DNA of 15,319 nt, from assembly GCA_009885605.1 (NCBI GenBank), contig VFKK01000324.1:1-15319 (forward strand). The letters run 5' to 3'. The translations under genes were made by a program, and so were the position numbers. Below the pieces are notes generated by a model. That model ran no database searches. It saw only the letters and a list, made by a program, of their open reading frames with translations, and was not told the DNA's origin. Positions 1-6,313 of this stretch are shown here, in pieces. The number at the start of each line of letters is the position of its first letter. Positions within the stretch are counted from its first letter, which is position 1. This DNA is from Cyclobacteriaceae bacterium. Lineage in GTDB: Bacteria; Bacteroidota; Bacteroidia; Cytophagales; Cyclobacteriaceae.

Positions 1-723
1 CGTATTCGAAAGACTGATCAGCGTTGGTTCACCCAGTCCCTGATGCAATGCTTTCTCAGCCAAAGCACGTCCGATTCGTCCGTTTCCATCTTCAAACGGG
101 TGGATCGATTCGAAATACAAATGTGAAATTCCGGATCGAATCAATGGATTGGATATGGCTTCCGGCTGACCGGGACCAGTTCGGTTAAACCAATGGATGA
201 ATTGATTCATTTCTGCCCCAACCCGATCTGATGGAGGCGCTTCGAAGTGGACGGTCTCTTTCCCAATTGCTCCGGACACCACCTGCATCGGGGAAGAGTC
301 AGTTCGCCACTTTCCTGCTTCTAGGTAACGGTTTCCCTCCATGAGCATTTCATGCCAGGCAAACAGATCAGCTTCAGTGAGTGGTTTGACATATGAAGTT
401 CGCACCGCGATCATTAGCTTGGCAATTCCTTTGGCTCGATAATCTTTTACCAGCAAAGGTTGGGCTTCATGGATTCCCAGATTTTTCTTGATTGAAGACA
501 TCACGTCCTGACGACTGAGAAATTCTCCCTCAATTTCTGAAGTCTTAATCGCCTCCTCCACCATTATTTCAAGTGCCAATTCCGTTTGATTATCCTTTGG
601 AAAACCAGTTAGAATTCCTGAAATCTGACCTGATTTCACAAGAAATTCTAATATCAGTTTCTCTGAAATTCCAGGTTGATAGGTGAAGACGGGCCAGTCT
701 GTTATTTGCCAATTGTAAAGCAT
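1..723 (-). CDS. Fic family protein (DUF4172-Fic), class II, partial at window edge
   Basis: My translation of the minus strand from the ATG at 723 is open to base 1 without a stop, giving 241 residues; the C-terminus lies outside the window. The N-terminus (MLYNWQITDWPVFTYQ) resembles the DUF4172 domain that precedes Fic domains. The core motif HPFEDGNGR is at residues 208-216: His208 is the catalytic base, and the acidic residue and Gly-rich loop bind Mg-ATP. An inhibitory-helix motif of the S/TxxxEG type lies upstream (Thr61, Glu65, Gly66), which makes this a self-inhibited class II Fic. The family transfers AMP from ATP to hydroxyl side chains; the target is unknown. Homologues of this architecture often end in a winged-helix DNA-binding domain, which cannot be checked here. 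The start codon is embedded in a palindrome array (722-840), which suggests autoregulation. No ribosome binding site is visible. Confidence 0.93.
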   Translation of the reverse strand, partial: MLYNWQITDWPVFTYQPGISEKLILEFLVKSGQISGILTGFPKDNQTELALEIMVEEAIKTSEIEGEFLSRQDVMSSIKKNLGIHEAQPLLVKDYRAKGIAKLMIAVRTSYVKPLTEADLFAWHEMLMEGNRYLEAGKWRTDSSPMQVVSGAIGKETVHFEAPPSDRVGAEMNQFIHWFNRTGPGQPEAISNPLIRSGISHLYFESIHPFEDGNGRIGRALAEKALHQGLGEPTLISLSNT

Positions 724-840
724 GAGCCGAATATATAAATTATTCGGCTCATAAATCAACAATTAATGAGCCGATTAAAATGATTATTCGGCTCATATAT
801 CAATTTTTCATGAGCCGATTAGAGGAGTTATTCGGCTCAA
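722..840. repeat. Three phased 31-bp palindromes, probable operator array
   Basis: Three inverted repeats lie at 722-752, 766-796 and 810-840. Each has 12-bp arms (consensus ATGAGCCGAwTA / TATTCGGCTCAT) around a 7-nt centre, with 13 nt between neighbours, so the period is exactly 44 bp (about four helical turns). The first palindrome is perfect over 12 bp; the second and third each have one or two arm mismatches. The arms are conserved while centres and spacers vary, as expected for protein binding sites. The array fills most of the gap between the divergent fic (-) and NTF2-like (+) genes, and its first arm includes the fic start codon. Binding by a dimeric repressor, possibly the Fic protein itself if it carries a C-terminal HTH, is an inference. 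Confidence 0.85.
728..759 (-). promoter_or_regulatory. Candidate fic promoter inside palindromes, near-leaderless start
   Basis: On the minus strand TATATTCG (728-735) matches the Bacteroidota -7 box TAnnTTTG at all but one fixed position. A TTG at 757-759 lies 21 nt upstream as a possible -33 element. Only 4 nt separate the box from the ATG at 723, so transcription would start at or next to the start codon. One palindrome arm overlaps the -7 box and the other sits between the two elements, so a bound protein would block polymerase directly. Confidence 0.45.
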
Positions 841-921
841 CGGATATGATTAGCCTTTATAAATGAAAAAAATTAAACTTGTCAGAAATAAGAAAACTCG
901 GAATGCAATCCTGATCCTCCC

Positions 922-1383
922 ATGAAGCAAAAAAATGTACTTCTCACTTTTCTCCTCTTATTCGTCTACTGTTTCTCTTTTGCACAGAATCAAAAAGAAG
1001 ATGATATCCTAAGTCTCAAAAAGCTGGTTGAAGAATCATTTCAGGATCTCTTTACAGATCTAAAATCAGAAAGAATAGCGAACTACTATACATATGATTT
1101 CTTACTGATCGAGAATGGAGAAATCTGGAATAATGACTCCGTCAGAAATTATCTGGAAAAGGCTCGGCTGCGAACTCCAAAGTCAAAAAGAGAAAATAAA
1201 TTTGACTTTTTCAACATCGAAATACAGGAGAATATCGCCTGGGTGAGTTATTTTAATACTGCAATTTTCACCACAGAAAACTTCCCGCCACGGATTATAA
1301 ACTGGATGGAAACCGTCATTGCAGTGAAAACTGAAGATGGCTGGCGAATCAAGTTGCTGCATAATTCATCCGGAAAAGAATAA
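922..1383 (+). CDS. Exported NTF2/SnoaL-like small protein
   Basis: A 153-residue protein with a Sec signal peptide (Lys-rich start, hydrophobic stretch 5-20, cleavage probably near FAQ at 20-22). The mature part is about 130 residues. It begins with helices containing LKKLVEESFQDLFTDL, then a segment with YYTYDFLLIENGEIW, then strands with FDFFNIEIQENIAWVSYFNTAIF and METVIAVKTEDGWRIKLLHNS. This alpha+beta cone pattern and the final strand W-R-I-K-L-L-H fit the SnoaL/DUF4440 branch of the NTF2-like superfamily. No catalytic residues can be assigned; members of this type are usually annotated only by fold. The gene is divergent from fic across the palindrome array and convergent with the M28 peptidase, sharing a terminator. 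The ATG is preceded by no clear Shine-Dalgarno; a weak TAAACTTG box is at 874-881. Confidence 0.75.
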   Translation: MKQKNVLLTFLLLFVYCFSFAQNQKEDDILSLKKLVEESFQDLFTDLKSERIANYYTYDFLLIENGEIWNNDSVRNYLEKARLRTPKSKRENKFDFFNIEIQENIAWVSYFNTAIFTTENFPPRIINWMETVIAVKTEDGWRIKLLHNSSGKE

Positions 1384-1393
1384 TTCCCAGATT

Positions 1394-1421
1394 ATAGACC
1401 ATAGCCGATAGTCCATAGAAT
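1394..1421. repeat. Four degenerate 7-bp tandem units (ATAGnCC-like)
   Basis: Four consecutive heptamers, ATAGACC, ATAGCCG, ATAGTCC and ATAGAAT, run from 1394 to 1421 between the stop codon of the NTF2-like gene and the terminator hairpin. All four begin with ATAG and the third-to-last positions are C-rich in three. They are not part of the hairpin. Confidence 0.7.
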
Positions 1422-1431
1422 ATCTGAAACA

Positions 1432-1473
1432 AAAAAAATCCACGAAGTAATTAATTGCTTCGTGGATTTTTTT
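1432..1473. terminator. Bidirectional intrinsic terminator
   Basis: Perfect 16-bp arms (1432-1447 and 1458-1473) surround a 10-nt loop. The stem core is ATCCACGAAG / CTTCGTGGAT, flanked by seven A on the left and seven T on the right, so either strand yields a hairpin followed by a U-run. It lies between the convergent genes ending at 1383 (+) and 1490 (-) and serves both. Confidence 0.93.
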
Positions 1474-1489
1474 GTCTGTTTAGGTTCAA

Positions 1490-2734
1490 TTAAAACTTAA
1501 CCTTCTTTTCCAGCTTTTGACCTTCACGCTCAATGCTCAAAGTCGCAGAGTCTCCTTTTTGGAAAGCACTCAATGCCCGCATGTAACTCATCATATCGAC
1601 GACGGTTGAATCACCCATTTGCAAAATGATATCGCCTTTCATCAATCCTGCAGCCTGAGCTGGTTTATCTTCAGAAACACCATCGATTCGCATTCCTTTC
1701 CCATCAAAAAGATAGTCCGGAACCACACCCATAGAAACCGTGAATCTTGGAGAATCTCCATTAGAATCTTTGGTTTTGGTGAAAGCAAGCTTTGGCTCAG
1801 CGTCTAACTGATCCACCAATCGGTCGATGTATTTTATTACCTGCAGCAATCCATCGTAATTGATCTTTTCAGAATCATCTCCGGGTTTGTGGTAATCTTC
1901 GTGCTGACCGGTGAAAAAGTGTAGAACCGGCAAATCCTGTAGGTAAAATGAGGTGTGATCGGATGGTCCTACGCCAGATTCAGAAGTTACCAATTTCAGA
2001 CTATCGGTATTTGCAATATCCAATGCAGAAATAAAGCTGGGGCTGGTTCCGACTCCATTTATTGCCAAAGTATTTTCTGCATTCAACCTGCCCACCATGT
2101 CCATGTTGATCATGTAATTAACGGTTTTGAGATCGATCGTTGGGTTTTTCACAAAGTAATTGGAGCCCCACAAACCATTTTCTTCCCCTGAAAAAGCGAT
2201 GAAAAGGAAGTTGCTGGAATGTTCCTCATGTTTTAAAATATCTGCCAAGGCCACCAAAGCAGCTGTTCCTGATGCATTGTCATCAGCCCCGTTATGAATC
2301 GCTGAATCTCCCCGGTGAAGCGAGCCTTGGCCCCCCATCCCCAAGTGATCAAAATGCGCCCCGATGACAATGGTATGTTCAGACTTATTGTCTATGTACC
2401 CAATTACGTTTCTCCCTGTCACCCCTTCCCCCTTAGTTCCGATCACAGCTTCCTCATGCGGATTAGTTGGTTTAGATACAGTAAAAGGCTGAAAAAATCC
2501 GTCGGTTCCTTTTGGCAGCAATCCGACTTTTTCAAACTGTATGGCAAGATAATCCGCTGCTTTTTGCTCCCCTTCCGTACCAATTGCTCTTCCTCCGAGA
2601 TCATCCGCAGCAAGGAAAATAACATCATCCTTCAATCCCGTCAATAATTCCGCATCGGTTGGTGCCTGATTACAACTCCAGTTCATCAGCCCTCCGGCGA
2701 GAATGAGGAAATAATATTTTGTTCTGTTTTTCAT
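1490..2734 (-). CDS. M28 family zinc metallopeptidase lipoprotein with PDZ domain
   Basis: A 414-residue protein. The N-terminus is a lipoprotein signal with Cys21 after a short hydrophobic stretch (LMNWSC), so it is probably anchored in the envelope. The M28 co-catalytic zinc site is complete: His127 and Asp129 in GAHFDH, bridging Asp151 in GADDN, catalytic Glu184 and ligand Glu185 in SGEENG, Asp212 in NMDMVG, and His282 in DYHKPGDD. Residues about 330-405 form a PDZ domain (carboxylate-binding region, then AAGLMKGDIILQMGD). The family comprises aminopeptidases and carboxypeptidases; M28 plus PDZ is a common exported architecture in Bacteroidota. Substrate is unknown. It is transcribed divergently from the PD40 gene and ends convergently at the terminator 1432-1473. 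The start is fixed by the signal sequence and a TATCTTTG promoter box 19 nt upstream. All key residues are present. Confidence 0.93.
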   Translation of the reverse strand: MKNRTKYYFLILAGGLMNWSCNQAPTDAELLTGLKDDVIFLAADDLGGRAIGTEGEQKAADYLAIQFEKVGLLPKGTDGFFQPFTVSKPTNPHEEAVIGTKGEGVTGRNVIGYIDNKSEHTIVIGAHFDHLGMGGQGSLHRGDSAIHNGADDNASGTAALVALADILKHEEHSSNFLFIAFSGEENGLWGSNYFVKNPTIDLKTVNYMINMDMVGRLNAENTLAINGVGTSPSFISALDIANTDSLKLVTSESGVGPSDHTSFYLQDLPVLHFFTGQHEDYHKPGDDSEKINYDGLLQVIKYIDRLVDQLDAEPKLAFTKTKDSNGDSPRFTVSMGVVPDYLFDGKGMRIDGVSEDKPAQAAGLMKGDIILQMGDSTVVDMMSYMRALSAFQKGDSATLSIEREGQKLEKKVKF

Positions 2735-2753
2735 GTGGGTTTCAGATTTAGGT

Positions 2754-2785
2754 CAAAGATAATAATTGGTATCTTCGCGCTGCAA
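2754..2785 (-). promoter_or_regulatory. Promoter of the M28 peptidase gene
   Basis: On the minus strand TATCTTTG (2754-2761) is a perfect match to the Bacteroidota -7 box TAnnTTTG. A TTG at 2783-2785 lies 21 nt upstream as -33 element. The box ends 19 nt before the ATG, leaving a leader of roughly 15 nt. Confidence 0.65.
2770..2777 (+). promoter_or_regulatory. Candidate -7 box of the PD40 gene
   Basis: TATCTTCG matches TAnnTTTG with one mismatch and lies 29 nt before the ATG at 2807. No clean -33 element is found at the expected distance. It overlaps the region used by the opposite promoter, so the two divergent genes would compete for or share regulation. Confidence 0.35.
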
Positions 2786-2806
2786 TTCTTAAAATCAAAT
2801 CTGAAA

Positions 2807-3910
2807 ATGAGACAAATCCTCGTTGCGACACTTTTACTTTCCTTCGTTTGCATTTCAAAAACTGAAGCTCAAACCAAACCTATAGTACATTCCGCCAGCG
2901 ATTCATTACTTCTTTCACCGGAGGAAATGAAATACCTGAAAAATATCAAACAGCTGACTTTTGGCGGGAATAATGCTGAAGCATATTGGTCCTTTGATGA
3001 CAGTATGCTGGTGTTTCAATCTGATTACAGCGCTTGGGGAGCCAAATGCGATCAGGTTTATTATGTCAACTGGAGAGAAAATAATCTGAAAAATAATAAG
3101 CCTCAACTCCTGAGCACCGGATTGGGAAGGACGACATGCTCCTATTTCTTACCAGATAATAAAACGATTGTCTACGCCTCCACACATCTGAAGGACGAAA
3201 ATTGCCCACCGGTGCCGGAAAGAAGAACGGACGAAAAATACGTTTGGCCCATCTATGACAGCTTTGATATTTTCACCGCTGACTTAGAAGGCAACATCCT
3301 TTCCCAACTGACCAACGAGCCGGGCTACGATGCTGAGGCGACCGTTTCTCCCAAAGGAGACCGGATGGTTTTCACTTCATTGAGAACAGGAGATTTGGAG
3401 CTTTACACCATGAATCTGGACGGATCAGATGTGAAGCAAATCACGTCAGACTTAGGCTATGATGGCGGTGCATTTTTCTCTCCTGATGGCAGCAAATTGA
3501 TCTGGAGAGCTTCCCGCCCAAAGACTGAGGCGGACATTAAAGAATACAAAGATTTACTTGCTGAAGGATTAGTGATGCCAACAAGTATGGAACTCCACAT
3601 CGCAAATGCCGACGGAACTGACGTAAAAAAGTTGACAGATTTGGGTAAAGCTAACTGGGCTCCTTTTTTCCATCCGTCCGGAAACAAAATCATTTTCGCC
3701 TCCAATCATCAGACAGAACGAGGATTTCCTTTCAATCTTTTCATGATCAATCTCGATGGAACCGGCCTGACCAAAATTACCAGCGACGGCACATTTGACG
3801 CTTTTCCTGTTTTCTCAAACAATGGCAAATACTTGGTTTTTGCATCAAACAGAAATAATGGAGGAACCCGCGACACCAACCTATTTGTGGCAGAGTGGAT
3901 CGGTGATTGA
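2807..3910 (+). CDS. Exported TolB-like PD40 beta-propeller protein
   Basis: From the ATG at 2807 this is 367 residues with a Sec signal peptide (MRQILVATLLLSFVCISKTEAQ, cleavage near residue 20-22). An in-frame GTG at 2735 would add 24 residues ahead of the signal peptide and overlap the opposite promoter, so I reject it. The mature protein carries repeated PD40 (WD40-like) blades, recognisable as FSPDGSK or SPKGDRMVFTS motifs near residues 180-192, 225-236, 289-300 and 337-348, each preceded by strands ending in LTN, ITSD, LTDL or ITSDG. This is the TolB-type six-bladed propeller. It lacks the TolB N-terminal domain and any peptidase domain, so it is probably a periplasmic or surface binding protein rather than an enzyme. 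It is divergent from the M28/PDZ gene, whose product acts in the same compartment, and ends at a strong terminator. Confidence 0.87.
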   Translation: MRQILVATLLLSFVCISKTEAQTKPIVHSASDSLLLSPEEMKYLKNIKQLTFGGNNAEAYWSFDDSMLVFQSDYSAWGAKCDQVYYVNWRENNLKNNKPQLLSTGLGRTTCSYFLPDNKTIVYASTHLKDENCPPVPERRTDEKYVWPIYDSFDIFTADLEGNILSQLTNEPGYDAEATVSPKGDRMVFTSLRTGDLELYTMNLDGSDVKQITSDLGYDGGAFFSPDGSKLIWRASRPKTEADIKEYKDLLAEGLVMPTSMELHIANADGTDVKKLTDLGKANWAPFFHPSGNKIIFASNHQTERGFPFNLFMINLDGTGLTKITSDGTFDAFPVFSNNGKYLVFASNRNNGGTRDTNLFVAEWIGD

Positions 3911-3933
3911 ACCTATAATCTGATAAGAAATTT

Positions 3934-3967
3934 AAAGACCGTCACACTTGGCGGTCTTTTTGTTTTT
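3934..3967 (+). terminator. Intrinsic terminator after the PD40 gene
   Basis: AAAGACCG (3934-3941) pairs with CGGTCTTT (3952-3959), extended inward by three further pairs including one U-G, and is followed by TTTGTTTTT. It starts 23 nt after the stop codon and ends only 30 nt before the next ATG. Confidence 0.9.
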
Positions 3968-3997
3968 AAAACCAGGTTAACTAATTGAAAAACAGCT

Positions 3998-4462
3998 ATG
4001 AGAACTATACATGCCCTATTTATAGCAATACTAGTACTAGTATCTTGTAAGGGCCCAAAGGAAGATTCCCCAATTGAAGTAGCACTTTCCCCCAATGCCG
4101 AACATCTGGAAGAAATCAATACAGAATGCTTTCAATATTTTGGGGAAAAAGACACCGTTCGACTAATGACTCTTACAATTGGAACAAAGGTGACTGGAAC
4201 GCTTGATTATGCGATTTTTAAAAAAGATAAAAACTCCGGCTTCATCAAAGGAGAAATCAGGGAGAACCTGATGATCGCAGAATATACCTTCATGTCTGAA
4301 GGAGATTCTTCAAAGCGCCAAGTAGTGTTTCAAAAAACCGACGAGGGATGGAAAGAAGGCTATGGTGAAATGAAAACTGTGGATGATATTCCAGTGCAGG
4401 TAAACATTGATTCGCTGGATTTCAGTCACCAGATAACTTTAGCTCCAATTCCCTGCGACTAG
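3998..4462 (+). CDS. Small lipoprotein of unknown function
   Basis: A 154-residue protein with a clear lipoprotein signal: hydrophobic residues 5-16 and lipobox LVSC with Cys17. The mature part begins with a short polar linker, then a domain of about 115 residues with predicted strands: CFQYFGEKDTVRLMTLTIGT, VTGTLDYAIFKKDKNSG, FIKGEIRENLMIAEYTFMSEG, RQVVFQKTDEGWKEGYGE. The pattern cysteine-Y-kkkD-nnG-x-I/KGEI-x-AdYtFmSEG recalls small lipoproteins common in Bacteroidota, but I know no assigned function. Cys44 and Cys153 could form a disulfide. The gene stands alone between a terminator 30 nt upstream and a spacer of about 265 nt downstream, in which I see no gene or convincing terminator. No ribosome binding site is evident. 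Confidence 0.75.
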   Translation: MRTIHALFIAILVLVSCKGPKEDSPIEVALSPNAEHLEEINTECFQYFGEKDTVRLMTLTIGTKVTGTLDYAIFKKDKNSGFIKGEIRENLMIAEYTFMSEGDSSKRQVVFQKTDEGWKEGYGEMKTVDDIPVQVNIDSLDFSHQITLAPIPCD

Positions 4463-4729
4463 AAACCAACCTTCATTGTTTTCTTTCTCGAATCAATAAC
4501 CTAATTTCTAGAGTCAGCTTGCCTAGAATTACCCATTTCTCATGATCCTCAAACTTTTTAATTTTTGAACATACGAATATTATGCTGGGTTGGTAATTCC
4601 TCTATTTGAGACTATCGGGCTAGATTTTTCGAAGATTTACTTTGGAATTATCTTTAAGGTCTCAAGATTTACACCTTGATCAATGTTTTTCAGAAATGAA
4701 TGTTGACCTTGTTTTTGACATATATCTAT

Positions 4730-6259
4730 TTACAGGTTTTCGATATTCAGAAGGTAAATTTCCGCCTGATCAAGAAGTTCCTGCTTATTTCCCATTTTAT
4801 CCCAAGTCCGATAAGCCATACCGATCCTTGGATTTTTTTCTAGTTTCTCCCGGTTTGCAGCATAAAAATGCCAGTACAAACTATTGAATGGACAGGCTCC
4901 CTCACCGGTTTTTTTCTTCGCGTCGTAGGCACAGTGACTGCAATAATTTCCCATTTTCTGGATATAATTGGCAGAGGAGACATAGGGCTTTGTTCCGACT
5001 ATACCTCCATCTGCAAACTGACTCATTCCACGCGTGTTGGTGATTTCCACCCATTCGATTGCATCAATGTAGATTCCCAGGTACCATTTATCCACCTCGT
5101 CAGGATCGATTCCGGCCAGCAACGCAAAATTTCCTGTCACCATCAATCTTTGAATGTGGTGTGCATAAGCCAGATCCAGCGATTGCCCGATGGATTGGCT
5201 CAGGCAATTCATCTTTGTTTTTCCAGTCCAAAACCATTCGGGAAGCTTTCTGTCATAATTGAAGAAATTCATCTCTGCAAACTCAGGCATCTTTGCCCAG
5301 TAGATTCCTCTCATATATTCCCGCCAGCCAATGATTTGTCGGATAAAACCCTCTGCCTGGGAAATAGAAATTTCATCCTGATGACCCAACCAATATTCCT
5401 CGACTTTCTTCACGACTTCAAGTGGAGAAATCATTTTAGTATTCATCGAGAAACTCAATCGGGAATGAAATAAAAAAGGATCCCAAGTAGTCAAAGCATC
5501 CTGATAATCTCCAAAATGGATCAACAAGTTTTCGCAGAAATAATCTAAGACTTCAAGGCTTTCTTTGCGGCTGGTTGGCCATGGAAAATTTTCAGAATCA
5601 ATTGCACCTATGGTTTTCACTCCGGCGATTTCAATCATCTCCACCAAGTCTTTTACTTGTTTAGGGTGGGTAAATGGCTTTCTCAAAAGTTTTTTATCCT
5701 TCAAAGAGGATCGGTTATCATGATCAAAATTCCACTGACCCTGAACTGGTTCTTTGCCATCCATCAGAATGTCAAATTTTCTCCTCATTTCCCTGTAAAA
5801 AGACTCCATGAGAAAAGTCTTTTTACCTTTGAAAAAATCTCCTAGAAACTCTCTAGTAGTCAGGAAGTGCTCAGTATCTAGTGAAGCAGTTTCGATTTTC
5901 AGGGAGTTACAGATATTTTTCAGCTGCAAATCGAGTCGAAATTCATCCGGAAGCTGGTATTCAAACCGCTCAAAATCCCTCTCCTGAAGTAGTTTTTGGA
6001 TCATTTTTTCCAGGCACTGTTCATTTTCCGCGTGATCTAACGTGTAGTATATAACTTGAAATCCTTGGTTTTCAAGTTCGGACGCGAAAGTCCTCATTGC
6101 CAGAAAAAAAGCAACTACCTTCTGAATATGGTGCGAGACATAATCAGTTTCCTGTCTCATTTCCATAAGAAGAAAAGTAATAGAATCATCAGGCTTCCTA
6201 AACCAGGAATGCTGAAGATTGAGCTGATCACCAAGGATCAATCGGAGTGTTTTGGGCAT
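4730..6259 (-). CDS. FeS-type photolyase/cryptochrome (PhrB-like, (6-4) photolyase group)
   Basis: A 509-residue protein, full length for the FeS-BCP group of the cryptochrome/photolyase family. The N-terminus MPKTLRLILGDQLN opens the Rossmann-like antenna domain; the helical FAD domain follows from about residue 220. Four cysteines, Cys352, Cys440, Cys443 and Cys456, have the same spacing (88, 3, 13) as the [4Fe-4S] ligands of Agrobacterium PhrB (350, 438, 441, 454). The active-site region YAHHIQRLMVTGNFALL (365-381) keeps the two His residues typical of this group. The enzyme would use light to repair (6-4) photoproducts; FAD is the catalytic cofactor and a lumazine the likely antenna in relatives. 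The ATG directly follows the U-tract of the upstream porP terminator, leaving no space for a leader of its own. No terminator is clear downstream. Confidence 0.93.
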   Translation of the reverse strand: MPKTLRLILGDQLNLQHSWFRKPDDSITFLLMEMRQETDYVSHHIQKVVAFFLAMRTFASELENQGFQVIYYTLDHAENEQCLEKMIQKLLQERDFERFEYQLPDEFRLDLQLKNICNSLKIETASLDTEHFLTTREFLGDFFKGKKTFLMESFYREMRRKFDILMDGKEPVQGQWNFDHDNRSSLKDKKLLRKPFTHPKQVKDLVEMIEIAGVKTIGAIDSENFPWPTSRKESLEVLDYFCENLLIHFGDYQDALTTWDPFLFHSRLSFSMNTKMISPLEVVKKVEEYWLGHQDEISISQAEGFIRQIIGWREYMRGIYWAKMPEFAEMNFFNYDRKLPEWFWTGKTKMNCLSQSIGQSLDLAYAHHIQRLMVTGNFALLAGIDPDEVDKWYLGIYIDAIEWVEITNTRGMSQFADGGIVGTKPYVSSANYIQKMGNYCSHCAYDAKKKTGEGACPFNSLYWHFYAANREKLEKNPRIGMAYRTWDKMGNKQELLDQAEIYLLNIENL

Positions 6260-6291
6260 AAAAAAAAGAGGCTTTTATTATTAAGCCTCTT
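6260..6291 (-). terminator. Terminator of the adhesin-porP operon, abutting the photolyase ATG
   Basis: Perfect 9-bp arms AAGAGGCTT (6266-6274) and AAGCCTCTT (6283-6291) enclose an 8-nt loop. Read on the minus strand the stem is followed by eight U (6260-6267, partly shared with the stem) and then immediately by the photolyase ATG at 6259. It lies 22 nt after the porP stop codon. Confidence 0.88.
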
Positions 6292-6313
6292 GGTCTATTC
6301 TTTGTTTATGAAA

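Noticed and set aside
722..840. CRISPR-like array from the regularly spaced repeats
   Set aside because: Only three units, spacers of 13 nt, and the repeats are full palindromes inside a promoter; no cas genes. An operator array explains it better.
2735..2806. GTG-initiated N-terminal extension of the PD40 protein
   Set aside because: It would put 24 residues before an otherwise perfect signal peptide and overlap the promoter of the opposite gene.
4642..4887. Open frame of 81 codons on the plus strand between the lipoprotein and photolyase genes
   Set aside because: Most of it is antisense to the photolyase 3' end; no ribosome binding site, promoter box or domain supports it.
4868..5473. 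Open frame of 201 codons on the plus strand
   Set aside because: It is antisense to the middle of the photolyase gene, which has all its motifs; the translation has no recognisable domain and a Cys/His/Ser-rich composition typical of an antisense frame.
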